From an uncultured Duncaniella sp. (GTDB lineage: Bacteria; Bacteroidota; Bacteroidia; Bacteroidales; Muribaculaceae): a DNA stretch of 64,000 nucleotides. Below, in pieces: positions 19,879 to 27,467 of this stretch (its first letter is position 1; the number at the start of each line of letters is the position of its first letter). The notes under the pieces are model-generated. The model searched no databases, was not told the origin of the DNA, and worked only from the letters and a program-made list of their open reading frames with translations. The translations under genes and the position numbers were made by a program. The stretch is taken from the NCBI GenBank assembly GCA_910586665.1, contig CAJUIX010000006.1, forward strand, positions 1 through 64,000, read 5' to 3'.

Positions 19879-21058
19879 CAATAGAAATGCTACAAAGCAA
19901 GTAGTCTTGTCAGACACTTCACTCTTGGGGGCGGTTTAGGCCGCCCCCGCCGTTAGGCATCCCCCTCCAGAAGGAGAGAGGAATTGTTTGCATGGCACCA
20001 TCTATCTTCGCTTTTTCACTTCACCCTTGTTCTTTCGTTTGCAAAAAATCAGATATTCGTAATTGCGTGGTATGATTTCTTCTTCCGATTCATAAAAAGC
20101 CTCGGATACCACAGGCTGTATCGGCACGAGACTCTCTACTGATTTGAACTTCTGCCAGGGAGTCATCCCTCCAAGTGAGGAATGAGGCCGCTTACGATTA
20201 TAGAAATCCTGCCATTCCATAGCCATGTCGTTTAGATTAAGTGACTTGTCTGAAAGATCAATTATATTCCAAAATTCAGTCTTGTCAGTCTGCTGTGTGC
20301 GCTCAACTTTCCCGTTAAGATGTGGTGTGCGCGGTTTTATCGGACGGAACTTTATAAAATGCTCATGCAGTTCATATTGGAAATCGTAATTGAAGAACTC
20401 GGTTCCCCAGTCAGTCTGTACACGCTGTATCGGGAAAGGAAAATCGGCAATCATCTCGTGAAGGAACAGTATGGTGTTGGATGCCTTCTTGTTCGGATAT
20501 ACCCGGATTACTTTCAGTCTTGTGCAGTCATCAATGGCAGTGAACTGATATGCTCCGCTTCTGAGCTTCGTCACATCCATCTGAACCCTCTCGCCGGGTA
20601 CTTCTTTGTTGTAGCGGATGTAATCGGACTTGCTGTGCCGCCTTACCACAGGCTTGACCTCATGTCTGCGCAGCACGCGCCATACGGTCATTGGCGAAAT
20701 GCTTGTTTTGTTGCGTAACAGGTGGTTGGAAATACGCTGGGCTCCCCAGCGGCGTGTTGCCCTCAATTCGAGTATCAAAGACTCAATCTCAGGCGTAACC
20801 TTCATGTTGGCAAGGCGTTGCGGACGTTGAGACTTATCTGACAATCCGTTTTCTCCGTGTTCCTTATGCCGCTTTATCCACCTGTAAAGAGTGGAACGGG
20901 CAATGCCGCAGCGGAGGGCAGTTTTGGTTACTGAACTAGTCTCCGCATAGATTTTCAGCCACTTACTACGACGTTGTATTTTCCTTTCTTTTTCTGTCAT
21001 ACCGCGAATATACAACATCGAATCAAATATCAATATATATATTGTAGCGCTTCTGTTG
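19879..21058 (-). mobile_element. IS481-family-like insertion sequence
   Basis: About 1180 bp around one transposase gene. Imperfect terminal inverted repeats, CAATAGAAATGCTACAA (19879-19895) and its counterpart at 21042-21058 (inward reading CAACAGAAGCGCTACAA), match at 14 of 17 positions. No convincing target duplication was seen, so the exact ends are uncertain. Between the left repeat and the transposase stop is a GC-rich hairpin, GGGGGCGG-TTTAGG-CCGCCCCC (19927-19948). The element sits just past the PUL1 terminator. Confidence 0.65.
20002..21000 (-). CDS. IS481-family DDE transposase
   Basis: 332 residues if begun at the ATG at 21000 (MTEKERK); ATG 21018 or TTG 21033 would add 6 or 11 residues. 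The N-terminal third holds two helix-turn-helix units (SVTKTALRCGIARSTLYRWIKRH, then RRWGAQRISNHLL). The rve-type integrase core follows, with the first Asp in VQMDVT, the second in VQTDWGTEF and the Glu in LNGKVERTQQTDKTEFW. It ends with the usual RPHSSLGGMTPWQ. The length is normal and no break is seen, so it looks active. It catalyses cut-and-paste or copy-type transposition of the surrounding element. Confidence 0.93.
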   Translation of the reverse strand: MTEKERKIQRRSKWLKIYAETSSVTKTALRCGIARSTLYRWIKRHKEHGENGLSDKSQRPQRLANMKVTPEIESLILELRATRRWGAQRISNHLLRNKTSISPMTVWRVLRRHEVKPVVRRHSKSDYIRYNKEVPGERVQMDVTKLRSGAYQFTAIDDCTRLKVIRVYPNKKASNTILFLHEMIADFPFPIQRVQTDWGTEFFNYDFQYELHEHFIKFRPIKPRTPHLNGKVERTQQTDKTEFWNIIDLSDKSLNLNDMAMEWQDFYNRKRPHSSLGGMTPWQKFKSVESLVPIQPVVSEAFYESEEEIIPRNYEYLIFCKRKNKGEVKKRR

Positions 21059-21398
21059 ATACTTTACATTTTAAAGGTAATATTTAGCACTTAATTTATC
21101 ATTTCTCTCATTAAGAGAAATACAAAAGTATATATAGAAAGTAAATATCTGATATTCAGCTATCAATCTATTTTAAGAAAAATAATAAGGCAACAATACT
21201 TGTTGTGAAAAAGGAATAAAATACAAATGATTAAAAAAATATGGTGGATTTTATAGCTGTTTAAGGAAATTTTTACTATCTCTGCCGGGTAGTTTCTCGA
21301 ATTAAGTCACCTCTCCCCAATCGTGTAAACGGTGGGGGAGAGGTGACTTAATCTCAAGGATAAATGAAAAAGGTGTTAAAATTTAATGGGTGGTAATA
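21059..21398. other. AT-rich intergenic region with two hairpins, no gene
   Basis: No credible reading frame. It holds a small hairpin, ATTTCTCT / AGAGAAAT (21101-21108, 21114-21121), and the long perfect hairpin described separately at 21301-21352. Confidence 0.7.
21301..21352 (-). terminator. Perfect 18-bp hairpin downstream of the GH18-ThuA-DUF4861 operon
   Basis: The arms ATTAAGTCACCTCTCCCC (21301-21318) and the exact reverse complement (21335-21352) enclose a 16-nt loop. It begins 47 nt beyond the DUF4861-like stop on the - strand, the place expected for a terminator, but there is no T-tract. An intergenic repeat element is the alternative. Confidence 0.55.
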
Positions 21399-22550
21399 TC
21401 AATATTTAGTAACAGTTACTGTGGGCGGAGTGGAGAGGGCATATGTGAAATTAGTCATAATTTTATGCCAGGAATCTATATCTGAAATGGTTGACTTGCT
21501 CCAGCCGGCACCCCAATAGTACACAAATGGTTGTCGAGGTGATATTTTTACTTCGGCAAGTATATGCCCTGATGCATCTCCTACGCAGGACGCAAGAGGC
21601 TGAAGACGGGATTTGGCGCCCGGGGTTATGGTCCCGACGAATATTGTTCCCTGATCGGGTGCCCGTCTGTCGGTTGGGTCTGCATAGCCGATTACGGTCA
21701 TATTATTGACACATTGGGTGAACAACGGAATTTTTGACTGTGGTTCAAGGGGATGATGAATCACTATTCCAGGAGCGACTGTTATAGAGTCGTTATAACC
21801 AAGGTATTGAATCTCTGTCCGATTGAAATATGATCCTGCATCAAGTGTGATTGTGCGCACTTCGTTTGGATAGTATAGCCGGAAAGATATGCGCAAAGGG
21901 CCGCAATCGAGGATTTCATAACGCTCGAAGCACCATGAATAGACGATGTCGCCATCTTCGTCTATGACTCCGGCAGTGCCGCAACCGAGAGTCGGTCCCA
22001 CATTGTATACATCCATGCCGTCGCCGTGGTCAGTATGAAATGATATACCTTTTAGATTATCGTAATATCGTTGGTTTATAATCGGATAGCTTACGCTTTT
22101 AGTCCATACGTCGTAGCCAAATGCTTTTTCTCCATTGCGTTGAAGAGCCGGACCATATGCGCGATATGCCGAGCGGTCGTTTTCCCATGCGAAATCATCA
22201 GCCCGTTCCGGGACAAAACGACCGTAGGCCACTGTGTCATAGTCGGCGGGGTGGCCTTTCCAGATTTTGTATTTAACTATGGAATGAGGCGGAATGTCCA
22301 TCTGAAAAATCAATTTCCCGTCATGAGTTAGTTGGGAGGGAATTTCCTTGCCAATGCTATCTGAAAGGAAGTATTTTCCATCTTTAATGAATACGGCATC
22401 AGTTTCGGCGATTTCCTTTGTCCGTGGAAAATCGTTATGGTTCGTAACTGTGATTTCGCCAAAAGGGATTGGCTTTTCGGCCTTATTTTCAGGATTTAAT
22501 CCAATAGATAAAAGGGAAAGGGCGATAACCATAGATATAGCTAAATTCAT
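21399..22550 (-). CDS. DUF4861-like secreted protein
   Basis: 383 residues with a Sec signal in the first ~20 residues (VIALSLLSIGL). The body matches what I recall of DUF4861: PERADDFAWENDRSAYRAYGPALQ, FGYDVWTKS, FHTDHGDGMDVYNVGPTLGCGTAG, and a C-terminal WGAGWSKS. The conserved His, Asp and Arg/Glu residues in these blocks suggest a sugar-binding or enzymatic beta-sandwich, but the biochemical role is not known to me. It is the last gene of the three-gene operon with the ThuA-like and GH18 genes, so a role in glycan breakdown is inferred. Probably periplasmic because no lipobox is seen. Confidence 0.75.
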   Translation of the reverse strand: MNLAISMVIALSLLSIGLNPENKAEKPIPFGEITVTNHNDFPRTKEIAETDAVFIKDGKYFLSDSIGKEIPSQLTHDGKLIFQMDIPPHSIVKYKIWKGHPADYDTVAYGRFVPERADDFAWENDRSAYRAYGPALQRNGEKAFGYDVWTKSVSYPIINQRYYDNLKGISFHTDHGDGMDVYNVGPTLGCGTAGVIDEDGDIVYSWCFERYEILDCGPLRISFRLYYPNEVRTITLDAGSYFNRTEIQYLGYNDSITVAPGIVIHHPLEPQSKIPLFTQCVNNMTVIGYADPTDRRAPDQGTIFVGTITPGAKSRLQPLASCVGDASGHILAEVKISPRQPFVYYWGAGWSKSTISDIDSWHKIMTNFTYALSTPPTVTVTKY

Positions 22551-22609
22551 GATGGCATATAGGGTATTTGATGGTTACTAATATAAATCATGGGGCGATA
22601 TTTTTCCTG

Positions 22610-24076
22610 TCATATATCGGCTGACAGATTTTTGCGGACAAGCCAGCGTATGGCGTTGGATATTAGATAGTTTTGTGTCGCATCTGTAAAATTTAGCGGG
22701 CCATGACCGTAATTCATGTAAATCATATTGTAATGCGTATTGGTCCAGACGACAGGAGTGTCCCCACCGGGTATTTCATCTTTTAATCCTATGGGGTAAT
22801 TCTCTGGAGACAGTGATGCAATCACCGTTATATCAGGATTCTCTCGTGGACTCGGTTTCCATTGATACCATTCGTTGGCCGGAGCTATATAGCTTTCAGG
22901 CATCCCCTTGGTGACCTCATGGTTTCCATCGTCAATAGTTATTTTTGCTGGTAGTGGAGGCCAGTTATTACGGTAAAATTGTCCGCCTCCGAAAAACTGC
23001 AAAAACCAGGGCCAGTCTGTACTTTCGATATTGAATCCAGCGGCATGAAAGCCGAGCCACGCGCCACCATTTTCCATATATTTTTCAAAAGCCTTACGCT
23101 GGGCAGGCGTATGACCGGGATTGTCGTCAAGTGATATTATCAAATCAAATGTGCGAAGGTATTCGTCATTAAAATCATCAAAATCGGTAGTATATTTGAA
23201 TAACATTCCGTCACCTACTGACATTTCTTTAAAGTAATCAATAGCATTTTGGTCAAATTGGCGGTGGGCTGGTTCGACGGATGGATTGTGGACGACCAAG
23301 GCTCTGAAACGGGGGAACCATTTGGCTGGTCCAGAACTCCACATGACCGCGTTCCCGAACATTGTTGTAAAGTCCTTGTTTGTAAACAGCTCGGGGGCAT
23401 GGCCTATCTGAAAATACACGTTGCGTGCCTTTATTTTTTCATTAATCCATATCACAGGATGATCCCCCATTCTGACATCGGTCTCTATATCGTAGGAATC
23501 CTCGTCGACACTCGCAAGTACGTTTACGTCGTGCCGGGGACTGTGGTCGTAGGTGTACCATTCTTCCTTGGTCACGTTGAAATCCGGGCTGACACCTTTC
23601 ATAACTGGGTGGGAGGCATTGTTGACAGTCACCTTACCTGAACATGTCGGCGCAATATAGTTCTTATATTTTATTCCTCCCATGAAATCCGAGAAGAATT
23701 TCCACATTTTGAATCCGTCGAAATCACCTAAAAGAGAGGCATGGTGAAATCCGACCCATCCTCCACGTCCTTCGATGAGATATTTTTCAAAAGCCTGTTT
23801 AGCTGTTTCGTTCCAGTTGTAGGGCGGGTAATCCAATTGGATGAAGACTTGATAGGCAGAGAGGAAGTCTTCATTGATGGAGTCGGGAGTATGGATGAGA
23901 TCAAATTCGAAATTATTCTCATCCGCAAAATCAGTAAGCCATCTGACAGCGGCTTTTGAGAACTCTATATGATGTCCGCCGCTTTCAGCTAACACGAGGG
24001 CTTTGAACTTTGGCGCGCCGGCATTGGCTCCGAACACTATTCCAATCAATATCAGGCACAAAAATATCTTTTTCAT
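22610..24076 (-). CDS. Secreted protein with two ThuA-like (trehalose-utilization) domains
   Basis: 488 residues from ATG 24076 (MKKIFL); an ATG at 24082 adds two residues. Sec signal up to about GANAGA. Two homologous halves are visible: residues ~25-235 (FKALVLAES, GRGGWVGFHHASL, HPVIWINE) and ~240-488 (FRALVVHNP, NGGAWLGFHAAGF, TPVVWTNT). Each has the class-I glutamine-amidotransferase-like fold of ThuA, including the GFHxA segment. ThuA proteins are tied to utilization of trehalose and, in other bacteria, 3-keto-sugars. Single-domain ThuA proteins are about 230-280 residues, so this is a tandem duplication. It lies 22 nt after the GH18 stop and 59 nt before the DUF4861-like gene. Confidence 0.87.
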   Translation of the reverse strand: MKKIFLCLILIGIVFGANAGAPKFKALVLAESGGHHIEFSKAAVRWLTDFADENNFEFDLIHTPDSINEDFLSAYQVFIQLDYPPYNWNETAKQAFEKYLIEGRGGWVGFHHASLLGDFDGFKMWKFFSDFMGGIKYKNYIAPTCSGKVTVNNASHPVMKGVSPDFNVTKEEWYTYDHSPRHDVNVLASVDEDSYDIETDVRMGDHPVIWINEKIKARNVYFQIGHAPELFTNKDFTTMFGNAVMWSSGPAKWFPRFRALVVHNPSVEPAHRQFDQNAIDYFKEMSVGDGMLFKYTTDFDDFNDEYLRTFDLIISLDDNPGHTPAQRKAFEKYMENGGAWLGFHAAGFNIESTDWPWFLQFFGGGQFYRNNWPPLPAKITIDDGNHEVTKGMPESYIAPANEWYQWKPSPRENPDITVIASLSPENYPIGLKDEIPGGDTPVVWTNTHYNMIYMNYGHGPLNFTDATQNYLISNAIRWLVRKNLSADI

Positions 24077-24098
24077 AATCATAATTTTATAAGAATAT

Positions 24099-25097
24099 CT
24101 ATTTCATAGCATCTTTGACCGCATGTCGTAATGTTCCTGAATCATCGTCTCCTGCATAGTCCCAATACATCACGCCGGCAAGCTTTGATTTCCTTGCGTA
24201 GCGACACTTTTCCTTCAGGCTTTCTGCATCATCATATCCAAGCACCACCTGTCCTGTCTTGTCAGTGCAATACGGTACTTTCGCAACCTTATCTCTCTTT
24301 TTAATAAGATTGTTCAACTCCTTGATATCACGGTAATTGACAAAATTGTCTGACGAGCTTCTAAGCCCTCTTCCATAGAAGGGGAGACCGAGGCAGATTT
24401 TCTCGGCGGGCACCCCCTGTGATAAGTGTGCAAGTACTGATTTTTCACAGGAATTGCCTTTGAATATGGTCGAGTTGAACAGTGGTGCATGATGCGCAGG
24501 CGCGGAAGCCATGTCATATGTCATAATATTTACAAAATCAACGACAGCTATAAAATCAGTGAAAGCATAATACTGACCTTCTGCATATGTAGCTATAGTG
24601 AGCAATTTTTCCTTACCTATGGCATCGCGAAGCTTCCGCATAAGAAGAGAGAAATTATTCTTATCAGACGTTGAGTGGCTTATACCTCCACCTGGAGAGC
24701 CGGGATACTCCCAGTCAATGTCAATCCCGTCGAGACCAAACCTTTCGATAATCCGATTAGCTTCGAGACAGAATTTTTTGCGGTTCAATTCAGAGGAAAC
24801 CATCTCGCTGAAGCCTCCAGAGCCCCACCCACCGATAGATAGCAGAACTTTCAATTCAGGATTTTTCTCGCGGAGGAAAACTATCTCGGACAATCGGTCT
24901 GGGTTATCAATGTCTATCCCGTCAAAGGTCTTGTTGACATGCCCGAAGGCATAATTAATGTGGGTCATCGTATGCGGATCGGGCATAATATCACTCCACG
25001 AAGTCACATAGGCTATCACAAAGTGTTTCCCGTTTTGAGCGAGGATTCCGACGAAGGTGCTGCAGATGCATAGCATTGCAAGAAATAATCGAATCAT
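24099..25097 (-). CDS. GH18 chitinase/endo-beta-N-acetylglucosaminidase-like enzyme
   Basis: 332 residues with a Sec signal (LAMLCICSTFVGILAQ). The GH18 signature is complete: LLSIGGWG for strand 3, then DGIDIDWE with Asp123, Asp126, Asp128 and catalytic Glu130. Further blocks are VNIMTYDM, GLPFYGRG and GVMYWDYAGD. GH18 enzymes cleave beta-1,4 GlcNAc linkages (chitin, peptidoglycan-like or N-glycan core) with substrate-assisted catalysis. The short single-domain form without a chitin-binding module is common in Bacteroidales. It is the first gene of the operon, reading away from the PUL2 regulator, so its link to PUL2 is by position only. Confidence 0.92.
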   Translation of the reverse strand: MIRLFLAMLCICSTFVGILAQNGKHFVIAYVTSWSDIMPDPHTMTHINYAFGHVNKTFDGIDIDNPDRLSEIVFLREKNPELKVLLSIGGWGSGGFSEMVSSELNRKKFCLEANRIIERFGLDGIDIDWEYPGSPGGGISHSTSDKNNFSLLMRKLRDAIGKEKLLTIATYAEGQYYAFTDFIAVVDFVNIMTYDMASAPAHHAPLFNSTIFKGNSCEKSVLAHLSQGVPAEKICLGLPFYGRGLRSSSDNFVNYRDIKELNNLIKKRDKVAKVPYCTDKTGQVVLGYDDAESLKEKCRYARKSKLAGVMYWDYAGDDDSGTLRHAVKDAMK

Positions 25098-25174
25098 GTC
25101 TGGTGAGGTTTATTTTATTGGTTGAATGATATATTTTTTTACTGTTAAGCAGGTGCAGTCCAATCGGCGGATAT

Positions 25175-25183
25175 CCAAAGTTA
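25175..25183 (-). promoter_or_regulatory. Candidate -7 element for the GH18 operon
   Basis: On the - strand this reads TAACTTTGG, matching TAnnTTTG, 78 nt before the GH18 start. No clear -33 element was found. Confidence 0.4.
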
Positions 25184-25410
25184 GACAATTCAATTGGTCT
25201 GTGACTTATAAAAATACGAAAAACTGTGCCGTCTTTAACAAGAAAAAATAAGCCGGGCCGCAAATGCTAAAATTAATCAAATTTAACATATTTCGACTAT
25301 CCCATATTGTGTTTACCTCCTGTCGACACAGCTAAATAAACCATTTAGAAATAGTTTACCAATAAAAGACAATAAACAGCCGTATATTAAATAAATAATT
25401 TTAAAAAATA

Positions 25411-25465
25411 TTACCAAAGTTATTTACTTGGCGTTGCTGAATTGGCAAGGATATTGTAAATTTGC
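25411..25465 (+). promoter_or_regulatory. Promoter of the PUL2 regulator with bipartite candidate operator
   Basis: TAAATTTGC (25457-25465) is a perfect -7 box, with TTGCT (25434-25438) as a -33 candidate at an 18-nt spacer. Upstream, TTACCAAA (25411-25418) and TTACTTG (25424-25430) are 5 nt apart. The same arrangement occurs before susC at 27373, with identical 46-nt distance to the -7 box. Confidence 0.7.
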
Positions 25466-25540
25466 AAAATTATAAATGGTTTTACCATAACTTAAAATAT
25501 TATAATAGCAGCAAATAATCAAAGCCTCTAATTCTATATC

Positions 25541-27274
25541 ATGAGCAAGCTCCGATTAATCGTCATCACAACGATTTTTATGATGATGTTTTTTCATCGT
25601 CACGCTTATCCGGCAACCAAGGAATCAAGCCTTCTCTCTTGTGATGTGGCAAGTCTATTGGATTCCCTGGACGTTGAACTGGGTAAGAAAGATGTGTTTG
25701 AGAATATCAAAAAGTCAAGAATCGAGACTATGAGGAAAAAACTTCAGGGAGTCAGCGATCCTGAACATCTTTATTGGATTAATCGGGATCTTTATCATGA
25801 GTATTCTTTTTTCGACTCGGATTCAGCCCTTCGATATGCCAACATATGTTATGATATGGCAGTGCAGCAAAATCGTCAGTCATGGATAGATGAAATGAAT
25901 TTAAACAAATCATATATCTATGCAGCCACCGGCCTTTTGGAGGAGGCAAAGCTGTGTATTGATAAAGTAGACATCAACCGACTGTCAAATGGGATGATTG
26001 TTGACTACTATGAGCGACTTCTTTTCATTGCGACGCATAAATACCAATATCTTGGAAAGAATTCGCTTGAGACTCCGATTCTCCCTGATATGGAACCATT
26101 ATTGACAAATCTCGGAAGGGATCTTCCGGCTACTGATCCATTGTATTGCTGGTTCTTAGGCTGGAAAAGTTTCAATGACACCAGTATGGCTAAAAAATCC
26201 ATTCCCTTGGTTGAGAAAGTGGTTAAAACCAGTAATTTTTCAAACAGAAAAGAGGCTATGGATGCCTGGGCGCTAAGTCATCTATACAGGAAAACAGGTG
26301 ATACGGAAAATGCATTCAGGTATCTTATTCTTTCTGCGATTGCTGATGTCAGGATGTGTAACAAGGAGATTGCCTCATTGGAAGAGGTGTCAAGCATAGT
26401 TTATAGTGCCGGAGATCTGAACCGTGCGAATGATTATATCACCTACTGCCTCCAATGTGCCAACGACTACAATAGCCGTGTGCGAGTGGGACGTCTTGCA
26501 GATTTGCAATATCATATCGCTGAGGCGCTTAGCATGAAGAGCAATGAACAGGCCAAAAGAATCAAATCATACATCTATATACTGATAATCATCCTGATTA
26601 TTTTAATAGGAGCCGTATGTTATATATATCGTCAGTTCAAGATATTGAAGAGTCAAAAAATTATTCTTGATAATACAAACAACGAGCTTAATTGCAAGGT
26701 GGCCGAGCTACAGGAGACACGACTCCAGCTCAAGGATGTGAACTCTCGTCTTGAGGAGTTGGTGCGCGAAACGCAACATTCGGCAAGTGAACTATTGGTC
26801 GCCAACAATAACAAGGAACGATACATCGCTGATATATTTTCGATATGCTCAAATTATATAAGCAAACTTGATGACTTCCGTCGCGATATATATAGGAAAA
26901 TTATGGCACATAAATTTGAGGACGTCAAGGAATTGACAAAATCACCTGAGATTTCCCACGGCGAAATCAAGGAACTGTATTCTAATTTTGACCAGATATT
27001 CCTGAGGGTCTACCCAGATTTCGTGGAAGACTTCAACACTCTCCTACGCCCTGAAGAAAAGATTGTGCTTAAAAAGGGAGAATTGCTCAATACCGAACTA
27101 AGAATATATGCCTTTGTCCGGCTTGGTATAAATGACAGTGTGAAAATCTCAAAATTTCTCCATTGCTCTGTCCAAACGGTCTATAATACACGACAGAGAG
27201 TGAGAAACAAGTCTGATATTCCCAATGAAAAATTTGCCTCGGTTGTGCGGTCGCTTGGAAAGCCTTCAATCTGA
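25541..27274 (+). CDS. Membrane-anchored TPR/HTH regulator (DUF6377-like)
   Basis: 577 residues. A signal peptide leads into a periplasmic helical region with TPR-like repeats (about 30-340). One membrane helix follows (IYILIIILIILIGAVCYIY, about 345-364), then a coiled coil (about 370-435) and a C-terminal cytoplasmic domain. That domain ends with a helix-turn-helix, residues about 525-562, KISKFLHCSVQTVYNTRQRV. This layout is that of Bacteroidetes regulators with DUF6377, which sit beside PULs and are thought to sense a periplasmic ligand and act directly on DNA; the family name is from memory. It lies 193 nt before susC, is on the same strand and shares a promoter element with it. It is likely the PUL2 regulator and may be autoregulated. 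Confidence 0.82.
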   Translation: MSKLRLIVITTIFMMMFFHRHAYPATKESSLLSCDVASLLDSLDVELGKKDVFENIKKSRIETMRKKLQGVSDPEHLYWINRDLYHEYSFFDSDSALRYANICYDMAVQQNRQSWIDEMNLNKSYIYAATGLLEEAKLCIDKVDINRLSNGMIVDYYERLLFIATHKYQYLGKNSLETPILPDMEPLLTNLGRDLPATDPLYCWFLGWKSFNDTSMAKKSIPLVEKVVKTSNFSNRKEAMDAWALSHLYRKTGDTENAFRYLILSAIADVRMCNKEIASLEEVSSIVYSAGDLNRANDYITYCLQCANDYNSRVRVGRLADLQYHIAEALSMKSNEQAKRIKSYIYILIIILIILIGAVCYIYRQFKILKSQKIILDNTNNELNCKVAELQETRLQLKDVNSRLEELVRETQHSASELLVANNNKERYIADIFSICSNYISKLDDFRRDIYRKIMAHKFEDVKELTKSPEISHGEIKELYSNFDQIFLRVYPDFVEDFNTLLRPEEKIVLKKGELLNTELRIYAFVRLGINDSVKISKFLHCSVQTVYNTRQRVRNKSDIPNEKFASVVRSLGKPSI

Positions 27275-27372
27275 TTCCAGTCGCTTCCTAAGGGCCTATG
27301 AATCTCTTACCAATTACTTTAAAATACATTTTATAATACCCATTATAATAGCTGGTTGAATTCACAGAGCGT

Positions 27373-27427
27373 TTACCAAAACATATTACTTGCGCTATCT
27401 GTATGATGATTTCATAAGTAATTTTGC
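27373..27427 (+). promoter_or_regulatory. Promoter of the PUL2 susC with bipartite candidate operator
   Basis: TAATTTTGC (27419-27427) is a perfect -7 box. TTACCAAA (27373-27380) and TTACTTG (27386-27392) lie upstream in the same spacing as before the regulator gene. Further TTACCA motifs stand at 27307-27313 and 27451-27458. Confidence 0.7.
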
Positions 27428-27467
27428 TCACAGAATTTTTTCAATCATTATTACCAAAAATTAACAA

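Larger units (their letters stand above)
25098..25540. other. Divergent intergenic region between the GH18 operon and the PUL2 regulator
   Basis: 443 nt, strongly AT-rich, with no gene. It contains candidate promoters in both directions and three TTACCA motifs (25356-25362, 25411-25418, 25482-25487). Confidence 0.8.

Noticed and set aside
20002..21033. TTG at 21033 as the transposase start
   Set aside because: ATG at 21000 gives the standard MTEKERK opening; the extra residues have no support.
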